Source: Prevotella sp. (GTDB lineage: Bacteria; Bacteroidota; Bacteroidia; Bacteroidales; Bacteroidaceae). Taken from it: 64,000 nt of DNA. The stretch is from the NCBI GenBank assembly GCA_017470345.1, contig JAFUEP010000016.1:1-64000 (forward strand), read 5' to 3'. The notes below the pieces were generated by a model. That model worked only from the letters and a program-made list of their open reading frames with translations, was not told the origin of the DNA and searched no databases. This document shows positions 18,139-27,284 of this stretch, in pieces. Position 1 is the stretch's first letter. Every line of letters starts with the position of its first letter. A program made the position numbers and the translations under genes.

Positions 18139-18818
18139 AGATAAAAGTATGCGGAATGCGCGACGGCGACAACATTCGCGAAGTCGCTGCGCTGGGTGTC
18201 GACTACATCGGGATGATCTTCTATCCCAAGTCGCCAAGGTTTGTCAACATGATATCGACCCATGCGGGCATCATCCCCGACAAGGTCTCAACGCCTCAGC
18301 ACAACCATGAGGGGACGGCGCTCGTCGGCGTCTTTGTCGACGAGATGCCTCAGAACATCATCACCCGTGTGGTCAACTTCAAGCTCGATGTCATTCAGCT
18401 GCACGGCAATGAGTCACCCACACTCATCCGCAACCTACGGGCCACAATCGACCCTGACCTCAGGCCCGGCATCCAGATATGGAAGACCATCGCCCTGCCC
18501 GCTTCGTCCGACCGCGACGCATGCCGTCAGGCCTTCGCTGACGCCCGTCAGTATGAATCATGTGCCGACGCCCTGCTGTTCGACACCAGCACCCCGACGA
18601 AGGGCGGCAGCGGCCAGCACTTCGACTGGAGCGTCCTCGGCGACTACGACGGGGCGCTCCCGTTCATGCTGAGCGGCGGCATCGGCCCTGACGACGCAGC
18701 GCTGCTCTGTGCATTCAGCCATCCCAAGTGCATGGGCATCGACCTCAACAGCCGTTTCGAGACCGCCCCTGGCATGAAGGATGTGCAGAAAATCAAGTCA
18801 TTCTTAGAACAATTATGA
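18135..18818 (+). CDS. trpF: Phosphoribosylanthranilate isomerase
   Basis: It isomerises PRA to CdRP. The 227-residue product begins KIKVCGMRDGDNIREV and has YIGMIFYPKSPRF, VGVFVDE, IQLHGNESP, LLFDTSTPTKGGSG and MLSGGIGPDD. It overlaps trpC by 4 bp, and its stop overlaps the trpA start as ATGA. Confidence 0.95.
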   Translation: MKIKVCGMRDGDNIREVAALGVDYIGMIFYPKSPRFVNMISTHAGIIPDKVSTPQHNHEGTALVGVFVDEMPQNIITRVVNFKLDVIQLHGNESPTLIRNLRATIDPDLRPGIQIWKTIALPASSDRDACRQAFADARQYESCADALLFDTSTPTKGGSGQHFDWSVLGDYDGALPFMLSGGIGPDDAALLCAFSHPKCMGIDLNSRFETAPGMKDVQKIKSFLEQL

Positions 18819-19594
18819 ACAAGATCAACCAAGTGTTTGCCAATCGTGGCGAACGCAAACTCCTCAGTCTATACTTCTGTGCCGGCTGTCCCACGCTGGA
18901 AGGCACGGCCGACGTCATCCTCTCCATGCAGCGCCGCGGCATCGACTTCGTTGAGGTCGGCATCCCCTTCAGCGACCCGCTGGCCGACGGACCCGTCATC
19001 CAAACTGCTGCCACGCGCGCCCTGAAGAACGGGATGACCGTCAGACGGCTGCTCGACCAGCTGAAAGCCGTCAAGCCGCAGGTAAGCATCCCCCTCATCC
19101 TCATGGGCTATCTGAACCCGATCCTGCACTACGGCATCGAGCAGTTCTGTGCCGATGCGGCCGATGCAGGCGTCTCAGGGCTCATCATCCCTGACCTGCC
19201 GTTCGACGACTACCTCGCCACGGTGCGCCCCGCTGCCGAGCGCCATGACCTGCGCGTCATCATGCTCATCACGCCCGAGACCTCCGAGGAGCGCATCCGA
19301 TTCATCGATGAGCATACCGACGGATTCATCTATATGGTCAGCAGCGCCGCCATCACGGGCGCCCAGAAGTCGTTCGACGAGCAGAAGCAGGACTACTTCC
19401 GCCGCATCGACTGCATGCAGCTGCGCAATCCGCGCATGATCGGATTCGGCATCTCCAACAGGCAGACCCTCGAGGCGGCTCAGCAGAACGCCGCCGGCGC
19501 CATCATCGGCTCGAAGTTCGTCACGCTGCTCAACGAGGCCGACGGCCATGCCGACCAGGCCCTCGACCGGCTCTTCGAGGCGCTCAGCCATTAG
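18815..19594 (+). CDS. trpA: Tryptophan synthase alpha chain
   Basis: It cleaves indole-3-glycerol phosphate to indole for TrpB. Starting at ATG 18815, which overlaps the trpF stop, the product has 259 residues; a longer frame from 18728 exists but lies inside trpF. Motifs are LSLYFCAGCPTLEGT, DFVEVGIPFSDPLADGPVIQ, PLILMGYLNPI, GLIIPDLPFDD and FGISNRQT. It is the last gene of the operon; a nested repeat with a strong inverted pair follows about 100 bp downstream. Confidence 0.95.
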   Translation: MNKINQVFANRGERKLLSLYFCAGCPTLEGTADVILSMQRRGIDFVEVGIPFSDPLADGPVIQTAATRALKNGMTVRRLLDQLKAVKPQVSIPLILMGYLNPILHYGIEQFCADAADAGVSGLIIPDLPFDDYLATVRPAAERHDLRVIMLITPETSEERIRFIDEHTDGFIYMVSSAAITGAQKSFDEQKQDYFRRIDCMQLRNPRMIGFGISNRQTLEAAQQNAAGAIIGSKFVTLLNEADGHADQALDRLFEALSH

Positions 19595-19695
19595 CCGCGC
19601 CAGGGACGTCCCGACGAGGTCGACCCACATGGCGCGCAGGAAGCGCCGGGCGAAAGCCTGCGATGCCACCCCAAGGAGTCGGACGGGTTGTCCTA

Positions 19696-19789
19696 AAAAC
19701 TAAAATCACACTGAGATTTTATTTCGTCACACTGAGATTTATTAAAATCACACTGAGATTTTAATTCGTCACAGTGTGATTTTAGTTTT
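19696..19789. repeat. Nested direct and inverted repeat after trpA
   Basis: AAAACTAAAATCACACTG at 19696-19713 is inverted exactly at 19772-19789. Between them a 27-bp unit (AAAATCACACTGAGATTTTA followed by WTTCGTC) occurs at 19701-19727 and 19744-19770, with a half unit at 19729-19743. The transcript could fold into a long hairpin and act as the trp operon terminator or insulator before the pectin locus. Confidence 0.75.
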
Positions 19790-19842
19790 CTGTCACCCTT
19801 TGCCGACCTTTGTCTGGAGCCACTTGGCGTTTCTGGCTGGGA

Positions 19843-19862
19843 CTACGTAAACCTTTACGTAG
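19843..19862. promoter_or_regulatory. Perfect inverted repeat, candidate operator of the pectin locus
   Basis: CTACGTAAA-CC-TTTACGTAG is a perfect 9-bp inverted repeat with a 2-bp spacer. A further half-site CTTTACGT follows at about 19872. It ends 27 bp upstream of the -33 element of the next promoter, a suitable place for an activator. The binding protein is unknown; the AraC-type regulator at 31964-34417 is a candidate by neighbourhood only. Confidence 0.45.
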
Positions 19863-19889
19863 ATTTTAACACTTTACGTCCCCCTGGGA

Positions 19890-19921
19890 TTTGGCGTTCT
19901 CGATTATTATCATTATCTTTG
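19890..19921 (+). promoter_or_regulatory. Predicted promoter of the GH28-GH105 fusion gene
   Basis: TTTG at 19890-19893 and TATCTTTG at 19914-19921 have the 20-bp spacing of Bacteroidota promoters. The start codon is 32 bp downstream. The rest of the 19595-19952 gap holds only the repeats described. Confidence 0.7.
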
Positions 19922-19952
19922 CACCTTAAAGCAACTAAAACTATAATAACCA

Positions 19953-22900
19953 ATGAGAAGATTTTACAGCCTGCTCACGCTGACCTTCATGCTGCCATTG
20001 AGCCTTATGGCACAATGGAACGACCAGCTCTATCAGCAGATTGAAAAGAGCATCCAGGCTCCGCAGTTCAAGGACGCCGAGTACGTCATCACCAAGATGG
20101 GCGCCAAGCCGTCAGCCACGGCCGCCCAGAACCAGAAGGCCATCCAGAAGGCCATCGACCGCTGCTCGAAGAAGGGCGGCGGACGCGTCATCGTGCCTGC
20201 CGGACAGAAGTTCTACACGGGCGCCATCGAGCTCAAGAGCGGCGTCAACCTCGTCGTCGAGGAGGGAGCCGTGCTCGAGTTTGTCTTCCAGCCCGAGCTA
20301 TACCCCATCGTCGAGACGTCGTGGGAGGGACTGGAGTGCTTCAACCTGTCGCCATGCGTCTATGCCTTCCGTGCCCACGACATCGGCATCACCGGCCTCG
20401 GCACCATCGACGGCGGTGGCAGCAACGACACGTGGTGGCCATGGTGCGGCGCCCCCCGCTACGGATGGAAGGAGGGCATGATCAGCCAGAAGCTGGAGGC
20501 CCGCCCCCGACTGCTGCGCAACGGCGAGGACGGCATCCCCATGTACGACGACAAGGGTCAGCGCTCGCCTGAGCGCGTCTTCGGCCCGAAGGATGGACTG
20601 AGGCCGCAACTCGTCTCGTTCAACAAGTGCGAGCGCATTCTGCTCGAGGACGTCACGCTGCTGCGCTCGCCCTTCTGGGTGATCCATCCCCTGCACTCGA
20701 CGGACGTCACCGTGCGCCGCGTGAAGATGATCAACGACGGCCCCAACGGCGACGGCTGCGACCCGGAGTGCTGCGACCGCGTGCTCATTGAGGACTGCTT
20801 CTTCAACACGGGCGACGACTGCATCGCCATCAAGAGCGGACGCAACCGCGACGGACGCGAGCGTAACATGCCCTCGAAGAACATCATCATCCGCCGCTGC
20901 GAGATGAAGAACGGCCACGGCGGCGTCGTCGTCGGCTCAGAGATCTCGGGCGGCTGCCAGAACGTCTATGCCCACGACTGCGTGATGGATTCGCCCAACC
21001 TCGACCGCGTGCTGCGCATCAAGACTAACTCGTGTCGCGGCGGCGTCATCGAAAACATCAACATGCGCAATATCAAGGTGGGACAGTGCGGCGAGGCCGT
21101 CGTGAAGATCAACCTCGACTATGAGCACAACGAGGTCTGCTGCCGAGGCTTCAACCCGACCGTGCGCAACGTCAACGTCGAGAACGTCACCTGCGGCAAG
21201 TCGAAGTACGGCGTGCTCGTCATTGCCCTCGACACCGTCTGCAACGTCTACGACGTCAACCTGCGCAACTGCCGCTTCGACGGCGTGCAGCAGGGCAACA
21301 AGATCACCGGCCTGACACGCAACATCAACTACGACAACTACTTCTGCAACGGCTCGCTCTGCCTCACCGAAATGCCCTACAAGCACTACTCGGAGTGGAT
21401 GACCCGCTCTGAGATGAAGCGCGTGCCGAAGTCATACCTGCTCGATTTCTCGACACGACCCAAGTGGTCCTACGTCATGGGCATCGAGCTCGAGAGCATG
21501 CTCGACACCTATCTGCGCTACGGCGGCGACGACATCCGCCGCTACTGCCAGGAATACACTGACACGATGATCAACGCCAAGGGCGACATCCGCGGCTACA
21601 ACATCCTCGACTACAACCTCGACAACATCCGCACCGGCCACTTCGTCACGCGCATGTATCAGCAGTGGCCCGAGGAGAAGAACCTCAAGGCCATGCAGAC
21701 CATGATGAAGCAGCTGCAGGACCAACCGCGCACCAAGGCCGACAAGGTGTATTGGCACAAGGCCATCTACGCCTACCAGGTATGGCTCGACGGCATCTTC
21801 ATGGGCCTGCCCTACCGCTGTCTGACCGCCCCCATCACTGCCGCCGCCAGTAAGAAGGCATCCGGCCGTTCCCGTTCGGTGAGCCGCAACAGTGTTGCGG
21901 ATCCCTCATCCATCTACGACGACGCCGTCGACCAGCTCAAGATCACCTACGAGCGCACCCTCGACCCCAAGACGGGCCTCAACCGCCACGCCTACGACGA
22001 GACGCGCAAGGCCTTCTGGGCCGACTCGCAGACGGGACTCTCGCAGCACTGCTGGGGCCGCGCCCAGGGATGGTATACGATGGCCCTCATCGAGGTGCTC
22101 GACGCACTGCCCGAGGACTACAGCCGCCGCTCGGAGGTCATCGACCTGCTCCGCCGCGACTTCGACGCCATCCTGAAGTGGCAGGACAAGCAGTCGGGCG
22201 TCTGGTATCAGGTGATGGACTCGCCTGGACGCAAAGGCAATTACCTCGAGTCGACCTGCTCGGCCATGTTCACCTACGCCCTGCTCAAGGCTTACCGCAA
22301 GGGCTATGTCGGCGCCAAATATCGCGATGCTGGCATACGCGCCTACCGCGGCATCATCAACAACTTCATCCGCGTCAATGAAGACAAGACCATCTCGCTG
22401 ACCAACTGCTGCTCAGTCGCCGGACTCGGCCCTGCCGCCACTGACGAGGTCGTCGCCGCCATGAAACAGGTGAACCCAAAGGGCTCGGTCAAGGAGAACC
22501 GCCGCCGCGACGGTGGCTACGACTACTACCTCTCGGAGCCTATCCGCGACAACGACGCCAAGGGCATCGGCCCGTTCATCTGGGCTTCGCTCGAGATGGA
22601 GCAGATGGGCTATGACACCACGAACGCCCTCGCCGAGATCAACCGTCAGGCCGTCGTCAGCCGCAACAACCCCGTCATCACCGAGGCCGACCCCCTGGCC
22701 TCGCTCACCGTCGGCAACGGCCACTTCGCCACGACGGTCGACGTCACCGGCCTGCAGTCGTTCCCTTTTGATTATGAGGCAGGTGTGCCTCTGACAGCCA
22801 TGTCCGACTGGGGATGGCATAAGTTCGAAAACACCAGCGCCCTGATGCGCTCGGAGTCCGAGAAGTCCTTTGACCTCGGCCACGGACATCAGGAGGTCTA

Positions 22901-24833
22901 CGCCGTGGAGTATAAGCAGAAGAGTGTGGCCGGCAGTTCCGCTGCCGACAGCACCGCTGCCCTCCGGCGCGTTGCCGCCACGGATTACTTCCGTGTCAAC
23001 CCGCACCGCCTCAACCTCGGCGCCATCGGACTTGACATGAAGCATGCTGACGGCTCGAAGGTTGAACTGAAGGACCTCACCGACATCCGCCAGGAGCTGC
23101 AGCCCTACGACGGCAAGATTGAGTCGCATCTCGCGGTCGACGGTTTCCCCGTCGACGTCACCACCGCCGCCCTCCAGGACTGCGACGCCGTCATCTACCG
23201 CATCAAGACGCCCCTGCTCAAGGATGGTCGCGCCCAGGTGAGCTTACGCCTGCCCTACCCCACGGGCCGACATGCCGACGCCGCCAGCGACTGGACCAAG
23301 CCCGAACGCCACACGTCGCGCATCATCGACAGCGGCGCCAGCTATGCCGTCATTGAGCACAGCCTTGACTCTACACGTTACTACATCACCCTCCACTGGG
23401 AAGGCAACGCCACCCTGACGGAGCGCGCTCCCCACGATTTCGCCCTGACCACCAACGCTGACGTCCTCTCTTTCAAGGCTATTTACAGCCCTGTGCGTGG
23501 CGATGCCGTGGCCACCTCACTCGTCTTCGACCAGGAGCTGCGGGCCATCATCCGGGCATGGAACCGCTGGTGGCAGCAGGGCGCCATCGTCGACTTCGCC
23601 CAGTGCACCGACCCACGCGCCAAGGAGCTGGAGCGCCGCGTCGTCCTCTCGCAATATCTGACGCAGGTGAACTGCGCCAACGCCCAGCCGCCGCAGGAGA
23701 CGGGCCTGACCTATAACTCATGGTTCGGCCGGCCGCATCTCGAGATGACGTGGTGGCACATGGTCGACTTCGCCCTGTGGAACCGCCCCGAGGTCGTGGC
23801 CCAGGTGCTCGACTGGTATAACCGCGTGGCTTATCCTGAAGCAAAGAAGATAGCACAGCGCCAAGGCTTCCGCGGCATCCGCTGGATGAAGATGACCGAC
23901 CCCTGGGCTGGCGAGGCCCCGTCAAACACGGGCTCGTTCCTCGTCTGGCAACAGCCACATTATATATATATGGCTGAGGAGATGTATCGCAGCAAGCCTT
24001 CGAAAGAGACGCTCGCCAAGTATGGCCGGCAGGTGGAGGAGACGGCTGAGTTCATGGCCGACTTTGTCAGCTTCGACGCCAAGACGAAGACGTATTATCT
24101 TCGTGGGGCAACAGCCATGCAGGAGTCGATGTCGAAGGATTTCTCCTATAATCATCCCTTTGAACTGGCCTATTGGGCTTATGGACTCAGCGTGGCCCAG
24201 CAGTGGCGCGAGCGTCAGGGATTGCAGCGCCACAAGGAGTGGGACGACATCATCGCCCACCTCTCGCCACTGCCGCAGCAGGACGGCGTCCTCGTAGCCG
24301 GACTGCCCATCAAGCCTTTCGACAAGAAGGCCAAGAGCCAGGCCTTCGATCCCTTCGACACGTCGACCCATATTGCCGCCAAGGAGATCTCTGAAGATGA
24401 CTTCGCCCTGAAGAACCGCTCCGACCATCCCGCCGTGCTCGGCCCCCTCGGCATGCTCCCCTCCAGTCCGGTGAGCTGCGACACTGTCGCAGCTAACAAG
24501 ACCCTCGCCTGGGTCATGCAGAACTGGAACTGGCCGACCACCTGGGGCTGGGACTACGGCATGACGGCCATGGCCGCCGCCCGCCTCGGACAGCCCGAGA
24601 CGGCTCTCCAGGCCCTGCTCATCGACACGCAGAAGAACACCTACCTCAAGCAGGGCCACAACTTCCAGACGGCCGACCGCCTGCGTCTCTATCTGCCAGG
24701 CAACGGCGCCCTGCTCACGGCCGTCGCCATGATGTGTGCCGGCTGGGACGGCTGTCCCCAGCCCCTCAACCCCGGTTTCCCCCAAGACGGCACATGGCGT
24801 GTCCGCTGGGAAGGCCTCAACCGCATGCAATAA
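19953..24833 (+). CDS. Trimodular pectinase: GH28, GH105 and a six-hairpin-like domain
   Basis: The 1626-residue secreted protein has a signal peptide ending near residue 20 (LSLMA/QW). Residues about 40-480 are a GH28 right-handed helix with its motifs in order: NGDGCD (about 265), GDDCIAIKSGR (about 287), GHGG (about 321) and RIKT (about 355). Residues about 490-905 are a GH105 (alpha/alpha)6 domain, an unsaturated galacturonyl hydrolase type, with WLDGIFMG and WGRAQGWYTMALIEVL. Residues about 910-1626 form another helical domain (LTVGNGHFATTVDVTGLQSF; WMKMTDPWAGEAPS; WGWDYGMTAMA) resembling six-hairpin glycosidases; its family is uncertain. A palindrome-bearing insert (about 635-650, Ser/Arg-rich) sits within the GH105 part. 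No C-terminal sorting motif is obvious. It probably cuts (rhamno)galacturonan and then trims the products. Confidence 0.85.
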   Translation: MRRFYSLLTLTFMLPLSLMAQWNDQLYQQIEKSIQAPQFKDAEYVITKMGAKPSATAAQNQKAIQKAIDRCSKKGGGRVIVPAGQKFYTGAIELKSGVNLVVEEGAVLEFVFQPELYPIVETSWEGLECFNLSPCVYAFRAHDIGITGLGTIDGGGSNDTWWPWCGAPRYGWKEGMISQKLEARPRLLRNGEDGIPMYDDKGQRSPERVFGPKDGLRPQLVSFNKCERILLEDVTLLRSPFWVIHPLHSTDVTVRRVKMINDGPNGDGCDPECCDRVLIEDCFFNTGDDCIAIKSGRNRDGRERNMPSKNIIIRRCEMKNGHGGVVVGSEISGGCQNVYAHDCVMDSPNLDRVLRIKTNSCRGGVIENINMRNIKVGQCGEAVVKINLDYEHNEVCCRGFNPTVRNVNVENVTCGKSKYGVLVIALDTVCNVYDVNLRNCRFDGVQQGNKITGLTRNINYDNYFCNGSLCLTEMPYKHYSEWMTRSEMKRVPKSYLLDFSTRPKWSYVMGIELESMLDTYLRYGGDDIRRYCQEYTDTMINAKGDIRGYNILDYNLDNIRTGHFVTRMYQQWPEEKNLKAMQTMMKQLQDQPRTKADKVYWHKAIYAYQVWLDGIFMGLPYRCLTAPITAAASKKASGRSRSVSRNSVADPSSIYDDAVDQLKITYERTLDPKTGLNRHAYDETRKAFWADSQTGLSQHCWGRAQGWYTMALIEVLDALPEDYSRRSEVIDLLRRDFDAILKWQDKQSGVWYQVMDSPGRKGNYLESTCSAMFTYALLKAYRKGYVGAKYRDAGIRAYRGIINNFIRVNEDKTISLTNCCSVAGLGPAATDEVVAAMKQVNPKGSVKENRRRDGGYDYYLSEPIRDNDAKGIGPFIWASLEMEQMGYDTTNALAEINRQAVVSRNNPVITEADPLASLTVGNGHFATTVDVTGLQSFPFDYEAGVPLTAMSDWGWHKFENTSALMRSESEKSFDLGHGHQEVYAVEYKQKSVAGSSAADSTAALRRVAATDYFRVNPHRLNLGAIGLDMKHADGSKVELKDLTDIRQELQPYDGKIESHLAVDGFPVDVTTAALQDCDAVIYRIKTPLLKDGRAQVSLRLPYPTGRHADAASDWTKPERHTSRIIDSGASYAVIEHSLDSTRYYITLHWEGNATLTERAPHDFALTTNADVLSFKAIYSPVRGDAVATSLVFDQELRAIIRAWNRWWQQGAIVDFAQCTDPRAKELERRVVLSQYLTQVNCANAQPPQETGLTYNSWFGRPHLEMTWWHMVDFALWNRPEVVAQVLDWYNRVAYPEAKKIAQRQGFRGIRWMKMTDPWAGEAPSNTGSFLVWQQPHYIYMAEEMYRSKPSKETLAKYGRQVEETAEFMADFVSFDAKTKTYYLRGATAMQESMSKDFSYNHPFELAYWAYGLSVAQQWRERQGLQRHKEWDDIIAHLSPLPQQDGVLVAGLPIKPFDKKAKSQAFDPFDTSTHIAAKEISEDDFALKNRSDHPAVLGPLGMLPSSPVSCDTVAANKTLAWVMQNWNWPTTWGWDYGMTAMAAARLGQPETALQALLIDTQKNTYLKQGHNFQTADRLRLYLPGNGALLTAVAMMCAGWDGCPQPLNPGFPQDGTWRVRWEGLNRMQ

Positions 24834-24849
24834 TATAAAGGAATTAAGG

Positions 24850-24908
24850 AATAACGAATATCGAAATATCGAAATATCGAAATAACGATATAACGATATA
24901 ACGAAAAA
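24850..24908 (+). repeat. Octamer tandem repeat (ATATCGAA/ATAACGAT)
   Basis: Six or more 8-bp units of ATATCGAA, ATAACGAT and ATAACGAA fill most of the 102-bp gap before the pectate lyase gene. The AT-rich array contrasts with the GC-rich genes around it. I see no separate promoter. Confidence 0.75.
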
Positions 24909-24935
24909 AAGAGAATAACGAAACAACAACCAACA

Positions 24936-27251
24936 ATGAAACTTCTCCTTACAAATCTACTTCTCTTCGCCGCCATGACAGCCGCCATGGCCCAGGCCCC
25001 TGCCTTCCCTGGCGCTGAGGGCCACGGCCGCTACGTCACTGGCGGTCGCGGCGGCAAGGTCATCCACGTGACCAACCTCAACGACTCGGGCACCGGCTCC
25101 TTCCGCCAGGCCGTCAGCGGCAGCGACAAGAAGATTGTCGTCTTCGACGTCGGCGGCGTCATTGCCCTCAACAGCGACGTCAGCATCGGCGCCAACACCA
25201 CCATCATGGGACAGACGGCCCCCAGCCCGGGCATCACATTGCGCTACTACACCGTCTCGCCCGCCGGCAACAACATCATCATGCGCTATCTGCGCGTGCG
25301 CCGCGGCCAGGAGCGAAACGTCAACGACGGGGCCGACGCCTCATGGGCCCGCCATCTGACAGGCATCATCATCGACCACTGCTCCTTCTCATGGAGCATC
25401 GACGAGGTGGCGTCGTTCTACGACAACAACAACTTCACCCTCCAGTGGTCGACCATCGGCGAGAGCCTCATGAACGCCGGCCACGGCAAGGGGGCCCACG
25501 GCTACGGCGGCATCTGGGGCGGCAAGCTGGCCTCCTTCCACCACAACCTGCTCATCCACCACGGCAACCGCACACCCCGCTTCAACGGCGCCCGCTACGA
25601 CTGGACGGGCTATACCGCCAACCGGCTCTACCTGCAGTATCAATGGGAGAACGCCGTGCAGGCCGAAAACGTCGACTTCCGCAACTGTGTCGTCTACAAC
25701 TGCGGCAACGGCTGCTACGGCGGCCCCGGCGGCGGCAAGGTCAACATGGTGGGCAACTACTACAAGAGCGGTCCAGCAGGCGCCACCACCCGACTGACGA
25801 CGGTCACCGTCGGCGCCAGTGGTAACTCTGAGGGCTACCCCAAATACTGGGGCATGACCAGCCGCTACTATCTCGAAGGCAACCTCATCGACGACGCTGC
25901 CGCCGGTTGGGGCCAGATGAGCTATGACAGCGGCACCATCACCCACGACGGCGACCGCTACTCGAAGGATCCCGGACGCTACAACGGCGCTGACACCGAA
26001 TACCTGACCCAAGGCACCACCGACTACGTGCGCATCCGTCTCGACGAGCCCGCACCGACCGGCAAGGTGACCACACACGACGCCGCCACTGCCTACACGC
26101 AGGTGCTGGCCCATGCCGGTGCCTCGCTCTATTCCGACGAGGTGGACACCCGCTACGTCTACGAGGCAGAAAACGCCACAGCCCTCTACAGCGGCTCCGT
26201 CACCGGCAAGGCCGGCCGCATCGACCTCGTCAGCGACGTTGAGGGCTACACCGAGAAGAACTTCGGCCGTGGCAGCCGTCCGACAGGCTTCGACAACGAC
26301 AAGGACGGCATGGCCGACGAATGGGAGCTGGCCAACGGGCTCAATCCCGACGACGCCTCCGATGCCAATGCCTACACCGTCGACCCCGCCAAATGGTACA
26401 CCAACGTCGAGGTCTACTGCAATCAGCTCGTCCAGCAGATCATGCTCGCCGAGAATGAGGACGCCACCGACGCCCTTCGCGACTACTATCCCCCCTACTA
26501 CAACGAATGGGAAGTCCTGGTGAAGGCTATCAACGAAGACATCACCACCGAGGTGGACCCTACTCCCAGCGATGGTGACGTGAAAGCCACGGGCACCATC
26601 ACCTGGAAGCTCAACACGGGCAAGGCCGAGACGGGTGAGGTCAGCACCGAGCTGGCCCCTTACGTCACGGCCGCAGCCGTCACCGTCGGTTCTAACCTGA
26701 CGATGAGCGGCACGCGCCGCAGCCTCATGACCGACTTCAAGGCTGCGGCCAAGGAGAACGGCCCTGCGGCGTCGAATGCCGTCACCTTCAGCCTCACGGC
26801 TGCCGACGGCTACCGGTTTCAGCCCACCAAGGTAGCCTTCTACACCGAGCGCGGCGGCACTGACTCCGGCGTCGAGGCCGTCACGTGGCAAGCCTCGGAG
26901 AACACCATCATCGAGAATGCTCTCGAGCCAGCCCGCAATGCCTACACGGAATATGAGAAGACCATCACAGACGCCGTCCCCTGCGAAGGCACGAGCCGGC
27001 TCGTCATCAACATCTACGGGCTGAATGCCGGCAAGGCCACTGCCATCGGCAACGTCGTCATCACGGGCGACGTCATCCAGGAGAGCACGGGAGGCATCAC
27101 CACCGACACGATCCAGGTCGTCGGCCTGCAACGCCCGGACTACTACAACCTGAACGGTCAGCGCATCGCCCGCCCCGCCAAGGACATCGCCGTCGAATCT
27201 GTCAGTCGCCCCGGACAAGGCCGCACAGCCCGCAAGATTATCGTCAAATAA
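24936..27251 (+). CDS. Secreted pectate lyase (PL1-like)
   Basis: The signal peptide ends near residue 19 (AAMA/QA). Residues about 20-430 are a PL1-type beta-helix: AFPGAEGHGRYVTGGRGGKVIHVTNL, FDVGGVI, IMGQTAPSPGITL, IIIDHCSFSWSIDE, and HHNLLIHHGNRTPRF with the conserved arginines. It would cut de-esterified polygalacturonate by beta-elimination, giving the unsaturated ends that GH105 removes. A jelly-roll-like module follows (about 550-720), then the ending YNLNGQRIARP...RKIIVK, which resembles a type IX sorting motif. It lies 33 bp ahead of the CE8 gene, in an apparent operon. Confidence 0.88.
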   Translation: MKLLLTNLLLFAAMTAAMAQAPAFPGAEGHGRYVTGGRGGKVIHVTNLNDSGTGSFRQAVSGSDKKIVVFDVGGVIALNSDVSIGANTTIMGQTAPSPGITLRYYTVSPAGNNIIMRYLRVRRGQERNVNDGADASWARHLTGIIIDHCSFSWSIDEVASFYDNNNFTLQWSTIGESLMNAGHGKGAHGYGGIWGGKLASFHHNLLIHHGNRTPRFNGARYDWTGYTANRLYLQYQWENAVQAENVDFRNCVVYNCGNGCYGGPGGGKVNMVGNYYKSGPAGATTRLTTVTVGASGNSEGYPKYWGMTSRYYLEGNLIDDAAAGWGQMSYDSGTITHDGDRYSKDPGRYNGADTEYLTQGTTDYVRIRLDEPAPTGKVTTHDAATAYTQVLAHAGASLYSDEVDTRYVYEAENATALYSGSVTGKAGRIDLVSDVEGYTEKNFGRGSRPTGFDNDKDGMADEWELANGLNPDDASDANAYTVDPAKWYTNVEVYCNQLVQQIMLAENEDATDALRDYYPPYYNEWEVLVKAINEDITTEVDPTPSDGDVKATGTITWKLNTGKAETGEVSTELAPYVTAAAVTVGSNLTMSGTRRSLMTDFKAAAKENGPAASNAVTFSLTAADGYRFQPTKVAFYTERGGTDSGVEAVTWQASENTIIENALEPARNAYTEYEKTITDAVPCEGTSRLVINIYGLNAGKATAIGNVVITGDVIQESTGGITTDTIQVVGLQRPDYYNLNGQRIARPAKDIAVESVSRPGQGRTARKIIVK

Positions 27252-27284
27252 CCATTTCAATCCATCATTAAACAACATCCAACT

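Noticed and set aside
18728-18814. Upstream start for trpA
   Set aside because: It lies inside trpF. The ATG at 18815 overlaps the trpF stop in the ATGA manner seen between other genes of this operon.
25389-27278. 629-codon minus-strand ORF opposite the pectate lyase, and similar long antisense ORFs opposite recJ, CE8 genes and the DUF2723 gene
   Set aside because: These are shadows caused by high GC and strong codon bias. Their composition (Val/Asp/Gly/His runs) is typical of antisense frames and the opposite strand encodes clear families.
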